NCBI RefSeq assembly: GCF_001905545.1
Contig: NZ_LIPD01000010.1
Location: forward strand, 1-64,000
Reading direction: 5' to 3'
From: Streptomyces sp. CB02056
GTDB taxonomy: Bacteria; Actinomycetota; Actinomycetes; Streptomycetales; Streptomycetaceae
DNA length: 64,000 bases
The notes beneath the pieces are model-generated. The model saw nothing but the letters and a program-made list of their open reading frames with translations. It did not search any database and was not told the DNA's origin. Of this stretch, positions 36,932-45,440 are shown in pieces. The position numbers and the translations under genes are program-made. Each line of letters opens with the position of its first letter. The first letter of the stretch is position 1.

Positions 36932-38362
36932 GTGAGCGCGAAGCCCCAGATCCCCAATGTCCTGGCCTCCCGGTACGCCTCGGCGACCCTGGCCCAGCTG
37001 TGGTCCCCCGAGCACAAGGTGGTCCTCGAGCGCCACCTGTGGCTCGCCGTCCTGAAGGCCCAGCAGGACCTCGGCGTCGAGGTTCCGGCGACCGCCGTCG
37101 CCGACTACGAGCGGGTGATCGACCAGGTCGACCTCGGCTCGATCGCCGCCCGTGAGCGGGTCACCCGCCACGACGTGAAGGCCCGGATCGAGGAGTTCAG
37201 CGAGCTCGCCGGGCACGAGCAGATCCACAAGGGAATGACCTCCCGGGACCTGACCGAGAACGTCGAGCAGCTGCAGATCCGCCAGTCCCTGGAGCACGTG
37301 CGGGACCGCACGGTGGCCGTGCTGGTGCGCCTGGCCAAGCTGTCCGCCCAGCACGCCGAGCTGGTCATGGCCGGCCGCTCGCACAACGTGGCCGCGCAGG
37401 CCACCACCCTGGGCAAGCGGTTCGCGTCGATCACCGACGAGCTGCTGGTCGCCTTCCGCCGCCTGGAGGAGCTGATCGCCCGCTACCCGCTGCGCGGGAT
37501 CAAGGGCCCGGTCGGCACCGCCCAGGACATGCTCGACCTCCTCGGTGGCGACACCGACAAGCTGGCCGAGCTGGAGCGCCGGGTCGCCGGGCACCTCGGC
37601 TTCGAGAACGTGCTGACCAGCGTCGGCCAGGTCTACCCGCGCTCGCTGGACTTCGAGGTGCTCACCGCCCTCGTCCAGCTGGCCGCCGCGCCCTCCAGCC
37701 TGGCCAAGACCATCCGCCTGATGGCCGGCCACGAGCTGGTCACGGAGGGCTTCAAGGAGGGCCAGGTCGGCTCCTCCGCGATGCCCCACAAGATGAACAC
37801 CCGCTCCTGCGAGCGCGTCAACGGCTTGGCCGTCATCCTGCGCGGCTACGCCTCGATGACCGGCGAGCTGGCCGGCGACCAGTGGAACGAGGGCGACGTC
37901 TCCTGCTCGGTGGTGCGCCGGGTCGCGCTGCCGGACGCGTTCTTCGCCTTCGACGGCCTGCTGGAGACCTTCCTGACCGTCCTCGACGAGTTCGGCGCCT
38001 TCCCCGCCGTGATCGAGGCCGAGCTGGACCGCTACCTGCCGTTCCTCGCCACCACCAAGGTGCTGATGGGCGCGGTGCGCGCGGGCGTCGGCCGGGAGAC
38101 CGGGCACGAGGTCATCAAGGAGCACGCCGTCGCCTCCGCGCTGGCGATGCGCGCGGGCGCCCGGGAGAACGAGCTGCTGGACCGGCTGGCCGCCGACGAG
38201 CGGATCCCGCTGGACCGGGCCGCGCTGGACGCGCTGCTCGCCGACCGGCTGTCCTTCACCGGCGCGGCCGGCGCCCAGGTCGCCGAGGTGGTCCGCCAGG
38301 TGGAGGCCGTCGCGGCCGCCTACCCGGAGGCCGCCAAGTACGCGCCCGGCGACATCCTCTGA
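36932..38362 (+). CDS. purB: Adenylosuccinate lyase
   Basis: 476 aa. Fumarase/aspartase superfamily signature GSSAMPHKMN is intact, preceded by KGMTSRDLTENVEQLQIRQS and MAGRSHN (catalytic His). Cleaves adenylosuccinate and SAICAR in purine synthesis. GTG 36932 lies 8 nt after TACTCT, suggesting a leaderless transcript. Nearby in-frame codon 36923 is less likely. Only 7 nt separate its stop from the end of the convergent MFS gene, and its terminator lies within that gene. Confidence 0.95.
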   Translation: MSAKPQIPNVLASRYASATLAQLWSPEHKVVLERHLWLAVLKAQQDLGVEVPATAVADYERVIDQVDLGSIAARERVTRHDVKARIEEFSELAGHEQIHKGMTSRDLTENVEQLQIRQSLEHVRDRTVAVLVRLAKLSAQHAELVMAGRSHNVAAQATTLGKRFASITDELLVAFRRLEELIARYPLRGIKGPVGTAQDMLDLLGGDTDKLAELERRVAGHLGFENVLTSVGQVYPRSLDFEVLTALVQLAAAPSSLAKTIRLMAGHELVTEGFKEGQVGSSAMPHKMNTRSCERVNGLAVILRGYASMTGELAGDQWNEGDVSCSVVRRVALPDAFFAFDGLLETFLTVLDEFGAFPAVIEAELDRYLPFLATTKVLMGAVRAGVGRETGHEVIKEHAVASALAMRAGARENELLDRLAADERIPLDRAALDALLADRLSFTGAAGAQVAEVVRQVEAVAAAYPEAAKYAPGDIL

Positions 38363-38369
38363 CGTCTCG

Positions 38370-39911
38370 TCAGCCCTGAGCCGAGGGCCCCGCCGCCGGA
38401 CCGGTGGCGGGGCCCTCGCGCGTCGTGGGGACGTGGCCCGGGTCCAGCGGCGGGGTGGTGGTGCCGCACGGCCAGTCGCAGTTCGGCTCGGCCACCTGCT
38501 GGTCGTCGGCGGCGAGCACGTTGCCCCGTACGGTCGCGAGGGCGATCAGCCCGCCGGCGGCCAGCAGGCCCGCGCAGATCAGCATCGCGGTGTGGAAGGC
38601 GGAGTCGACCGAGGAGGGCACCCGGTAGGCGTCGCCGCTCAGCCCGGCCAGCGCCGGCAGGGCGGCGACCGCGAGCAGGCCGGCCGCGCGGGCGGCGGCG
38701 TTGTTGACCCCGCTGGCGATGCCCGCGTGCCGGACCTCGACGGCGGCCAGCACGGTCGCCGTCAGCGGTGCGACCAGCAGCGTCATGCCGCAGCCCATCA
38801 CCGTGACGGAGGGCAGCACGTCCACCCAGTAGGAGGAGTCCGGGCCGACGCGCAGCATCAGCAGCACCCCGGCGGCGCACAGCAGGGGGCCGACGGTCAG
38901 CGGGATGCGCGGGCCGATCCGCTTGCCGAGGCGCCCGGCGCGCGCGGACAGCAGCAGCATCAGCACGGTGATCGGCACCAGCGCGAAGCCCGAGAGCAGC
39001 GGCGAGAAGCCGGACACGATCTGGAGCTGCACCACCAGCAGGAAGAAGACGCCGCTGAACGCCGCGTACACGCACAGGGTGACCAGGTTCACGGCGGTGA
39101 ACAGCCGGGAGGAGAACAGTCCGAGCGGCAGCATCGGATCGGGCGCGCGGCGCTCGACCGCCACGAAGGCGACGCCGAGCGCCACTCCGAGCACCCCGCT
39201 GACCCAGACGGCGGGGGACAGGCCCTCGCCGGCCGCCGTCAGCGCGTAGGTGATCGCGCCGAGGGCGAGGGCGGCGAGCACGGCGCCGAGGACGTCGAAG
39301 CGGCCGGAGGCGCCCTCGTCCCGGCTCTCCGGCACCGACCGGGTGGTGACCGCGATCACGGCGGCGGCGAGCGGCAGGTTCAGCAGGAAGATCCAGCGCC
39401 AGCCGGGGCCGTCCACCAGCCAGCCGCCGAGGAAGGGGCCGACCGCCGCCGACACCCCGCCGAGGCCGGACCAGAGCCCGACCGCCGCCGAGCGGTCGTC
39501 AGGGTGGAAGACGGCCTGGAGCATGGCGAGCGAGCCGGGGGTGAGCAGTGCCCCGCCGATGCCCTGGACGGCGCGGGCGGCGATCAGCACGTGGATGTTC
39601 GGCGCGGCGGCGCAGGCCGCGGAGGCGACGGCGAACCAGACCACGCCGATCAGGAAGACCTTGCGCCGCCCGTAGCGGTCGCCGAGCGCGCCGCCGAGCA
39701 GGATCAGGCCCGCCAGGGTGAGCAGATAGGCGTTCAGGGTCCATTGCAGGGACGCGAGGGAGGCGCCGAGGTCGGCGCCGATCCGGGGCAGCGCGACGTT
39801 CACCACGGTGCCGTCCAGCATCGCCATGCTGGAGCCGAGCACCGTCGCCATTAGTACCCAGCGACCCTGCGCGGTGCCCAGGCGCAGGGTGCCGGCCTCG
39901 GAGGTGGCCAC
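38370..39911 (-). CDS. MFS drug exporter (DHA2, EmrB/QacA type)
   Basis: 513 aa with about 14 membrane segments. Signatures: SSMAMLDGTVVNVALPRIGA in helix 1, LGDRYGRRKVFLIG motif A, RAVQGIGGALLTPGSLAML motif B/C region, GPFLGGWLVD, WRWIFLLNLPLA. Exports drugs or antibiotics. GTG 39911 follows the promoter TTGTCA-N17-CAGGAT by 6 nt and would be leaderless; the frame upstream has no ribosome site. The C-terminal 40 residues are a Pro/Gly/Thr tail whose DNA holds the purB terminator. Confidence 0.87.
   Translation of the reverse strand: MATSEAGTLRLGTAQGRWVLMATVLGSSMAMLDGTVVNVALPRIGADLGASLASLQWTLNAYLLTLAGLILLGGALGDRYGRRKVFLIGVVWFAVASAACAAAPNIHVLIAARAVQGIGGALLTPGSLAMLQAVFHPDDRSAAVGLWSGLGGVSAAVGPFLGGWLVDGPGWRWIFLLNLPLAAAVIAVTTRSVPESRDEGASGRFDVLGAVLAALALGAITYALTAAGEGLSPAVWVSGVLGVALGVAFVAVERRAPDPMLPLGLFSSRLFTAVNLVTLCVYAAFSGVFFLLVVQLQIVSGFSPLLSGFALVPITVLMLLLSARAGRLGKRIGPRIPLTVGPLLCAAGVLLMLRVGPDSSYWVDVLPSVTVMGCGMTLLVAPLTATVLAAVEVRHAGIASGVNNAAARAAGLLAVAALPALAGLSGDAYRVPSSVDSAFHTAMLICAGLLAAGGLIALATVRGNVLAADDQQVAEPNCDWPCGTTTPPLDPGHVPTTREGPATGPAAGPSAQG
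38382..38418. terminator. Terminator of purB inside the MFS 3' end
   Basis: CGAGGGCCCCGCCGCC and GGTGGCGGGGCCCTCG form a 16-bp stem with one G-T pair and a short loop. It serves the purB transcript, whose stop is 19 nt upstream, while being coding sequence for the last residues of the convergent transporter. Confidence 0.75.
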
Positions 39912-39917
39912 GGGCGA

Positions 39918-39946
39918 ATCCTGCGCTGCCGAGGCGCACGTGACAA
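39918..39946 (-). promoter_or_regulatory. Leaderless promoter of the DHA2 exporter
   Basis: Minus strand TTGTCA (39946-39941), 17 nt, CAGGAT (39923-39918), then 6 nt to GTG 39911. Confidence 0.65.
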
Positions 39947-40130
39947 GGGTCACCGGTGGGTGTGTTGGCGGCTGGCGGTGCGTGAGCGGACGGGTGCGCG
40001 GCGTGGCCGATCTCGGCGCAGGGTCGTGGATCAGTGGCGGGGGGTGAATGGGTTGTGTACGCACCGTGGGTCCGGGCCTGCGGAGGGTCACTGGGACAGG
40101 GGGGATCGTTGCCGTTTCAAGAGATCGACA
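39947..40130. other. Upstream part of the divergent region
   Basis: 184 nt between the exporter promoter and the promoter of the cell-wall hydrolase leader. I see no gene, terminator or repeat; the frames open here are short and unlike known proteins. Confidence 0.4.
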
Positions 40131-40159
40131 TTGCTTCACCCGAACGGATGGGTTTTAGT
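40131..40159 (+). promoter_or_regulatory. Promoter of the ydaO leader
   Basis: TTGCTT (40131-40136), 17 nt, TTTAGT (40154-40159). It would give a start near 40166 and a leader of about 240 nt that holds the riboswitch. Confidence 0.5.
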
Positions 40160-40230
40160 TCAGCGACCGCCCGGCCAGTCCGGACGGATCCGCCGGGTGG
40201 AACGCCGAGTCCTGCCGCTGCCCGGTGGTT

Positions 40231-40398
40231 CGAAACGAACTCTGTACGGCAGGAGCGGGGGACCCACAGGTAAGTCGCCGGACCGGAGTTCGCGCCTCAG
40301 GGCGCGGGCGTCCAGGACCGGCTTGGGGTGAAGCCGCGCAAGCGGCCGGGCAACTCCAGCCCGAACCCGACAGCTCACCTCGCAGGCGTCGGAGAGGA
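40231..40398 (+). promoter_or_regulatory. Cyclic di-AMP (ydaO/yuaA) riboswitch
   Basis: The leader has the class landmarks: GGGGGACCCACAGGTAAGTC near the start, TTGGGGTGAAGCCGCGCAA, a GCGGCCGGGCAACTCCAGCC segment, then CCGAACCCGACAGCTCACCT and CGCAGGCGTCGGAGAGGA. This matches actinobacterial ydaO riboswitches, which precede rpf and other cell-wall hydrolase genes and shut them off when c-di-AMP is high. The 3' end lies next to the Shine-Dalgarno GGAGAGGAAA. Confidence 0.9.
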
Positions 40399-40405
40399 AA
40401 ATTCC

Positions 40406-41386
40406 ATGCCTGCACAGGCTCGTCGTATCGCCCTGCCCCGCGCCGCCCGCATCGGCATCGCCACCGCCGTCACCGGTGTGTCCTTCGCCCTCCCGCTCGT
40501 CACCGCGATGAGCGCCCAGGCCCACACCCCGGCCGCTCCGGCCGCCGCCTCCACCGAGGCCAAGCAGGCCGCGAAGGCCGCCGCTCCGGCCGCCCAGGCC
40601 ACGCAGGAGAGCTACCGCGTCGTCAGCGGTGACACCCTGTCCAAGATCGCCGACGCCAAGAACGTCGAGGGCGGCTGGCGCGCGCTGTACGAGCAGAACC
40701 GCTCGGTCGTCGGCGCCAACCCGAACCTGATCTTCCCGGGCCAGCAGCTCGCGCTGTCCGGCCACGCCGCCGCGCCGGCCGCCGACGCCGCCCCGGCGAA
40801 GCCCGCCGCTCCGGCCAAGCCCGCCAAGCCGTCCGCTCCGGCGACCCAGGCCGCCAAGCCGCAGGCCCAGGTCCAGGTGCAGACCGAGGCCGCCAAGCCG
40901 TCCGCGCAGCTCGAGACCCAGCTCCAGGTCGCCGTTCCGGCCCAGGCCGTGACCGCCACTCCGGTCGCCGCCGCCACCTCCGGCTTCGTCGCCCCGCTGG
41001 CCGGCCCGCGGCTCGGCACCGCCTACGGCGTGGCCGGCTCGATGTGGGCTTCCGGTCACCACACCGGCCAGGACTTCGTCGCCTCCACCGGCACCCCGCT
41101 GCGCGCCGTCGCCAACGGTGTCGTGGTCAAGGCCGGCAACGGCGGCGCCTACGGCAACGAGGTCGAGATCAGGCTCGCCGACGGCCACTACGCCGAGTAC
41201 GCGCACCTCTCCTCGATCGGTGTGAGGATCGGTCAGACCGTCACCGCCGGCCAGCAGATCGGCCTCTCCGGCGCCACCGGCAACGTGACCGGCCCGCACC
41301 TGCACTTCGAGATCCGCAACGGCTCGGAGTACGGCTCGGACATCAACCCGGTCGCCTACCTGCGCGCGCACGGCGTCGCGCTCTGA
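40406..41386 (+). CDS. Secreted LysM/M23 peptidoglycan endopeptidase
   Basis: 326 aa. Signal peptide (RIGIATAVTGVSFALPLVTA, cleaved after AQA near residue 38), one LysM domain (YRVVSGDTLSKIADAK, about residues 70-117), an Ala/Pro/Lys/Gln linker, and a lysostaphin-type M23 domain. Zinc ligands H219 and D223 (HTGQD), and H300 with H298 (HLHF), are intact. Binds peptidoglycan and cuts its cross-links in growth or spore germination. ATG 40406 follows GGAGAGGAAA. Its leader is a c-di-AMP riboswitch, in line with the known control of streptomycete cell-wall lytic enzymes. Confidence 0.94.
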   Translation: MPAQARRIALPRAARIGIATAVTGVSFALPLVTAMSAQAHTPAAPAAASTEAKQAAKAAAPAAQATQESYRVVSGDTLSKIADAKNVEGGWRALYEQNRSVVGANPNLIFPGQQLALSGHAAAPAADAAPAKPAAPAKPAKPSAPATQAAKPQAQVQVQTEAAKPSAQLETQLQVAVPAQAVTATPVAAATSGFVAPLAGPRLGTAYGVAGSMWASGHHTGQDFVASTGTPLRAVANGVVVKAGNGGAYGNEVEIRLADGHYAEYAHLSSIGVRIGQTVTAGQQIGLSGATGNVTGPHLHFEIRNGSEYGSDINPVAYLRAHGVAL

Positions 41387-41505
41387 TCCAGAGATTCCAG
41401 GAACCACCGCCGCTGCGGGCGAACCGATCGCCCGGGATGGTCATGTCGGGTGACCGCTCGACCGGGTGATCGCCGCACGGCGGACATGGGCGCGGGACAC
41501 GCCCA

Positions 41506-41551
41506 GGCCGGCCCGGCCGCATGAGGACCTCCTCGTGCGGCCGGGCCGGCC
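41506..41551 (+). terminator. Terminator behind the M23 gene
   Basis: GGCCGGCCCGGCCGCA and TGCGGCCGGGCCGGCC form a perfect 16-bp stem; inside the loop GAGG and CCTC can also pair. GCTTTCGTT follows. It lies 120 nt after the stop. Confidence 0.85.
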
Positions 41552-41724
41552 GCTTTCGTTCCCGGGGCCGCCCGGGGTGTTCGAGCGATCGAACGAAGCG
41601 TCAACTCCGGTGTCCCGCAGGGCGGTCGCCGGGATCTCCGGGCGCCTCCGGGGCGCCATGCTGGCGGACGGTCAGCGCCCGGCCGGTCCGGCGGTCGGGC
41701 GGGGCCGGGAGGCGAGGAGGCCGG

Positions 41725-43275
41725 ATGGCGGTCCGCAGCGGGGGCGTGGCGGGGGAGACGGCCGGGCGGGAGCGGCCCGGGGCGGGCGGGGTCGACCGGC
41801 TGAAGGCGGACTCGGTCGGCCTGGTCGGCGTGGTGTTCATGGCGCTCGCCACCGCCGCCCCGATCACCGCGATGACCGGCAACCTGCCGATCATCGTCGG
41901 TCAGGGCAACGGCGCGGGCGCGCCCGCCGCGTACATCGTGGCGACCGTGGTGCTGACGGTGTTCTCGGTCGGCTACGTGGCGATGGCCCGGCACATCACC
42001 GCGGCCGGCGCGTTCTACGGCTACGTCTCGCACGGGCTGGGGCGGGTGGCGGGGATGGCCTCGGGGCTGCTCGCGGTGCTCGCGTACGTCGTCACCGAGG
42101 CCGCGGCCCTCGGCTTCTTCGCGTACTCGCTGCGCGGGCTGGTCCGTTCGCAGCTGGGGGTGGACGTCGGCTGGGGCTGGTACGCGCTGTTCGGGGCGGC
42201 GGTGATCGGGGTGATGGGCTGGTTCGACCTGCATCTGACGGCCAGGGTGCTCGGGGTCGCGCTGGTGCTGGAGATCGGCGTCCTGTCGGCGGTCTCACTG
42301 GCGGTGCTGCTCTCCGGCGGCGGGCCGGACGGGCTCGCGGCCGGGACCCTGAACCCGCTGAACGCGCTGAAGGGGGTGGGGAGTTCGGGCACCTCGGCGG
42401 CCGGGCTCGGACTGTTCTTCGCGTTCTGGTCCTGGGTGGGCTTCGAGTCCACCGCGATGTACGGCGAGGAGTCCCGCGACCCGAAGCGGGTGGTGCCGCG
42501 GGCCACGCTGATCTCCGTGATCGGGGTCGGGCTGCTCTACGTCTTCGTGTCCTGGATGATCGTGTCCGGCAACGGGGTCGAGCGGGCGGTCGCGGTGGCG
42601 GGCGGCGCGGTGCCGGGCAAGGACGGCAACAGCCTGTTCTTCGACCAGCTCGCCGCGCACCTGGGGGCCTGGGCGGTGAAGGTCTTCCAATGGCTGGTCG
42701 TCACCGGCTCGTTCGCCTGCGCGATGGCCTTCCACCAGTGCGCGGCCCGGTACCTGTACGCGATCGGGCGGGAGGGGCTGCTGCACCCGGCGCTCGGCCG
42801 CACCCATCCGCGGCACGGCTCGCCGCACGTCGCCTCGGTGACGCAGTCGGTCATCGCGGTGGGGCTGGTGGCGGGGTTCCTGGCGGCCGGCATGGACCCC
42901 TACGCGCACCTGTACACGCTGCTGGCGCTGCTCGGGACGATGGCGATCCTGGTCGTGCAGACGCTCTGCTCCTTCGCCGTGGTCGGGTACTTCCACGTGC
43001 GCGGACGGCACCCGGAGACGGCGCACTGGTTCCGGACGCTGGCCGCGCCGCTGGCGGGCGGGGTGGCGATGGCCGGGGTGGTGGTGCTGCTGGTGCTCAA
43101 CCGGGACGCCGCGGCGGGGGAGGCGGCGCACACGCTGCTGTTCCGGCTGATCCCGTACCTGGTGATCGGGGTGTTCGCGGGCGGGATCGGGCTGGCGCTC
43201 GCGGTGCGCCGGTGGCGGCCCGGGCTGTACGCGCGGATCGGGCGGGTGGTGCTGGAGGACGCGGTCGAGCGGTGA
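41725..43275 (+). CDS. APC-superfamily amino acid/polyamine permease
   Basis: 516 aa with 12-14 membrane segments. Family features: VGVVFMALATAAPITAMTGN in helix 1, GAGAPAAYIVATVVLTVFS, FYGYVSHGLGRVAG, and FWSWVGFESTAMYGEESRDP at helix 6, then PRATLISVIGVGLLYVFVSW. Substrate unknown; related actinobacterial permeases carry amino acids or amines. ATG 41725 has GAGGAGG upstream. The preceding gene is separated by a strong terminator, so it is transcribed alone. About 57 nt separate it from the convergent DUF2470 gene. Confidence 0.87.
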   Translation: MAVRSGGVAGETAGRERPGAGGVDRLKADSVGLVGVVFMALATAAPITAMTGNLPIIVGQGNGAGAPAAYIVATVVLTVFSVGYVAMARHITAAGAFYGYVSHGLGRVAGMASGLLAVLAYVVTEAAALGFFAYSLRGLVRSQLGVDVGWGWYALFGAAVIGVMGWFDLHLTARVLGVALVLEIGVLSAVSLAVLLSGGGPDGLAAGTLNPLNALKGVGSSGTSAAGLGLFFAFWSWVGFESTAMYGEESRDPKRVVPRATLISVIGVGLLYVFVSWMIVSGNGVERAVAVAGGAVPGKDGNSLFFDQLAAHLGAWAVKVFQWLVVTGSFACAMAFHQCAARYLYAIGREGLLHPALGRTHPRHGSPHVASVTQSVIAVGLVAGFLAAGMDPYAHLYTLLALLGTMAILVVQTLCSFAVVGYFHVRGRHPETAHWFRTLAAPLAGGVAMAGVVVLLVLNRDAAAGEAAHTLLFRLIPYLVIGVFAGGIGLALAVRRWRPGLYARIGRVVLEDAVER

Positions 43276-43332
43276 CCGGGCCGGGCCGCGGTGGCCGGCG
43301 GGCCCGGGCGTTCGCGCCGGGCGGGCCCGGGT

Positions 43333-44052
43333 TCAGCGCCGGTGGACCGGCAGGCCGTACTGGGCGGCGGCCAGCAGCTCGTGCATCCGGTGGCCGAAGT
43401 CGTCGGTGTCCCGGGCGGGTTCGGGGAAGACCAGGCGGACGTCGCGGTGGCCGTGCGAGTGGTCCAGGCGCAGCACCAGGCCGTGGCGGTCCAGGGCGAG
43501 CGGGCGGACCTCCGGGGCGTGGGCGAGCACGGCCGGGTCGAGCAGCCGGGTGAGGACGTCGAGCGCCTCGGCGTGGTCGTCGGCGAGGTGGGTGAGCAGC
43601 ATGGCCTCGTACCGGGCCAGCGGGTCGGGGGTGGCCAGGGCGAGGTCGGCGCCGGTGATCGCGCCGGTGGCGTACGGGGTGGCGAGGACGGCGTGGGCGA
43701 CGTCCACTCGCAGGTGCACGCCGAGGCCGTCGTCGGTGAGGTGGGCCGGTCGCAGTCGGCCGGCCAGGGTGAGGCGGGCGCGGACGCGGTCGCGGACGGC
43801 GACGGGGGCGATGTCGGTGACGTCGAGGACGACGGCGAGGCCCTCGGCGGCGCCGACGGCGGCCGTGGTCAGCGGGTCGTCCAGGGCGGCGCGCAGCCGC
43901 AGCCGGGAGCCGTGCACGGAGACCTGGGTGTCCAGGTGGTGGTGCTCGCCCAGGGCGCGGACGGTGAGCGAGGAGGTCGTGCTGAGCAGGCTGTGGATCC
44001 GGTCGGCGGTGCTGGGCTCGGGGACCTCGGTGTCGCCGGTGGGCAGGCTCAT
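43333..44052 (-). CDS. DUF2470 protein under iron-box control
   Basis: 239 aa. Two stretches resemble the DUF2470 (HugZ C-terminal-like) fold: LTVRALGEHHHLDTQVSVHG earlier, and LLTHLADDHAEALDVLTRLL, GLVLRLDHSHGHRDVRLVF near the C terminus. It is His-rich. DUF2470 domains occur in haem-utilisation proteins and split-barrel enzymes, so a role in haem or iron handling is inferred. ATG 44052 has CTGGAGG upstream, and a 19-bp iron box lies about 20 nt upstream of the start, so transcription should rise in iron limitation. Confidence 0.83.
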   Translation of the reverse strand: MSLPTGDTEVPEPSTADRIHSLLSTTSSLTVRALGEHHHLDTQVSVHGSRLRLRAALDDPLTTAAVGAAEGLAVVLDVTDIAPVAVRDRVRARLTLAGRLRPAHLTDDGLGVHLRVDVAHAVLATPYATGAITGADLALATPDPLARYEAMLLTHLADDHAEALDVLTRLLDPAVLAHAPEVRPLALDRHGLVLRLDHSHGHRDVRLVFPEPARDTDDFGHRMHELLAAAQYGLPVHRR

Positions 44053-44070
44053 GGACGGACCTCCAGTTAG

Positions 44071-44089
44071 TTAGGTGAGCCTAACCTAA
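44071..44089. promoter_or_regulatory. Iron box (DmdR1/IdeR operator)
   Basis: TTAGGTGAGCCTAACCTAA matches the actinobacterial iron-box consensus TTAGGTTAGGCTAACCTAA at 17 of 19 positions. It lies in the promoter of the DUF2470 gene. Confidence 0.88.
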
Positions 44090-44146
44090 TGTGCGGCTGG
44101 GGGTGTGGCAAGCAGGCGGTGGGGTGAGCAGGCGGGCCCGGGCAGG

Positions 44147-44187
44147 CGGAAGGGCCCGGACGCGCGGGTGGCGTCCGGGCCCTTCCG
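44147..44187 (-). terminator. Terminator of the kdgK-iclR-ridA operon
   Basis: CGGAAGGGCCCGGACGC and GCGTCCGGGCCCTTCCG pair perfectly over 17 bp around a 7-nt loop, just beyond the ridA stop. Confidence 0.85.
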
Positions 44188-44202
44188 TCGGGCGGGGCCG
44201 GG

Positions 44203-44631
44203 TCAGCCGATGACGGCCTGGGCGTCGATCTCGACCAGCATCGGCTCCTGCGGCAGCTCGACGAAGACGGTGGTGCGGCACGGCTTCACGCCGCCGGGCT
44301 TGATGTTCTCGTCGATGAACTCGGCGTAGACCTCGTTCATCAGCGGGAAGTCGGCGCGCTTGGTGAGGTAGACGCGGAACATCACCACGTCCTCGATGGT
44401 GGCGCCGCCGGCCTCGACGATGGCCTTGACGTTCTCCAGGGTGCGGCGGGTCTGCGCCTTCACGTCGCCGTGGTGCAGGTACTCGCCGGTGGCCGGGTCC
44501 TGCGGGCCCTGGCCGGAGACCTGGAGGAACGGGCCCTTGCGGACGCCCTGGGAGAACATCCAGGCGGGGGCGGGGGCGCCGTCGGTGCGGATCTCGGTCT
44601 TCTCGAAGGTCTGGGGGTGCTCGGCGGACAT
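44203..44631 (-). CDS. ridA: RidA-family enamine/imine deaminase
   Basis: 142 aa. The RidA/YjgF fold with FLQVSGQGPQDPATGEY, TRRTLENVKAIVEAGGATIE, VVMFRVYLTKRADFPLMNEV and PCRTTVFVELP; the substrate-binding Arg is kept in the PCRTTV motif. RidA proteins hydrolyse reactive enamines released by PLP dehydratases. It is the third gene of a leftward operon (kdgK, iclR, ridA; gaps of about 30 nt). It sits opposite a PLP deaminase, whose product it would plausibly clear. ATG 44631. Confidence 0.9.
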   Translation of the reverse strand: MSAEHPQTFEKTEIRTDGAPAPAWMFSQGVRKGPFLQVSGQGPQDPATGEYLHHGDVKAQTRRTLENVKAIVEAGGATIEDVVMFRVYLTKRADFPLMNEVYAEFIDENIKPGGVKPCRTTVFVELPQEPMLVEIDAQAVIG

Positions 44632-44659
44632 CGGGTTCCTTACGTTGTGTGACGGTTCG

Positions 44660-45409
44660 TCAGTTGTGGTCGGGGCGGCCGCAGTCGGCCGAGACGGCGC
44701 GGGTGGTGGCGAGCAGCTGCGGGAGCAGGTCCAGCACCTGCTCGTACGGCAGGACGACGTCCGGGACGGAGATCGAGGCGGCGGCGACCACTCGCCCGCT
44801 GGCGTCCCGGACGGGCGCGGCCACGCAGTTGATGAAGGACTCGTGCTCGGCGTGGTCCTGCGCCCAGCCCTGGGCGGCGACCCTCTCCAGCTCGGCGAGC
44901 AGCGCCTCGGGGGAGGTCAGGGTGCGTTCGGTGTGCCGGACGAAGTCGATCCCGGCCACCACCCGGCGCCGCTCCGGCAGCGGCAGGTCGGCCAGCAGCA
45001 CCTTGGAGACGGCGGCGCTGTGCAGGGCGGCGCGCAGGCCGATCCGGGAGTACATCCGCACCGGGTGGCGGGAGTCGAACTTGTCGATGTAGACCACCTC
45101 GCCGCCCTCGTACGCGGCCAGGTGCACGGTCTGGCCGGTGGCGGCGTTCAGCTCGGCCAGGTGCGGGGCGGCGATCCGGCGCACGCCGCGCTGCTCCAGG
45201 GCCAGGCCGGAGAGCGCGAAGAGGCCGGCGCCCAGGTGGTAGCGGTAGGCCGCGTCGCGATAGACGAACCGTTCCTCTTCGAGGCTCTGCAGCAGTCGGA
45301 GCACGGTCGTCTTGTGGACGCCGAGCACCTCGGCGAGCTGGTCGAGGGAGCGCTCGCCCTCGCCGAGCTCGGCGAGGATGCGCAGGGCGCGGGTGACGGT
45401 CTGACTCAT
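44660..45409 (-). CDS. IclR-family transcriptional regulator
   Basis: 249 aa. Winged helix at the N terminus (SQTVTRALRILAELGEGERS, LAEVLGVHKTTVLRLLQSLE) and an IclR effector domain (VHLAAYEGGEVVYIDKFDSR, GLRAALHSAAVSKVLLAD, ISVPDVVLPYEQVLDLLPQL). Effectors in this family are often small acids such as KDG or other 2-keto-3-deoxy sugars. Lies between kdgK and ridA on one transcript. The two GTTGC/GCAAC palindromes between kdgK and the deaminase gene are the obvious binding sites, giving control of both arms. ATG 45409. Confidence 0.9.
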   Translation of the reverse strand: MSQTVTRALRILAELGEGERSLDQLAEVLGVHKTTVLRLLQSLEEERFVYRDAAYRYHLGAGLFALSGLALEQRGVRRIAAPHLAELNAATGQTVHLAAYEGGEVVYIDKFDSRHPVRMYSRIGLRAALHSAAVSKVLLADLPLPERRRVVAGIDFVRHTERTLTSPEALLAELERVAAQGWAQDHAEHESFINCVAAPVRDASGRVVAAASISVPDVVLPYEQVLDLLPQLLATTRAVSADCGRPDHN

Positions 45410-45440
45410 CCTGCTCCGCTTCGAGGGCTGGGGTTCCCGC

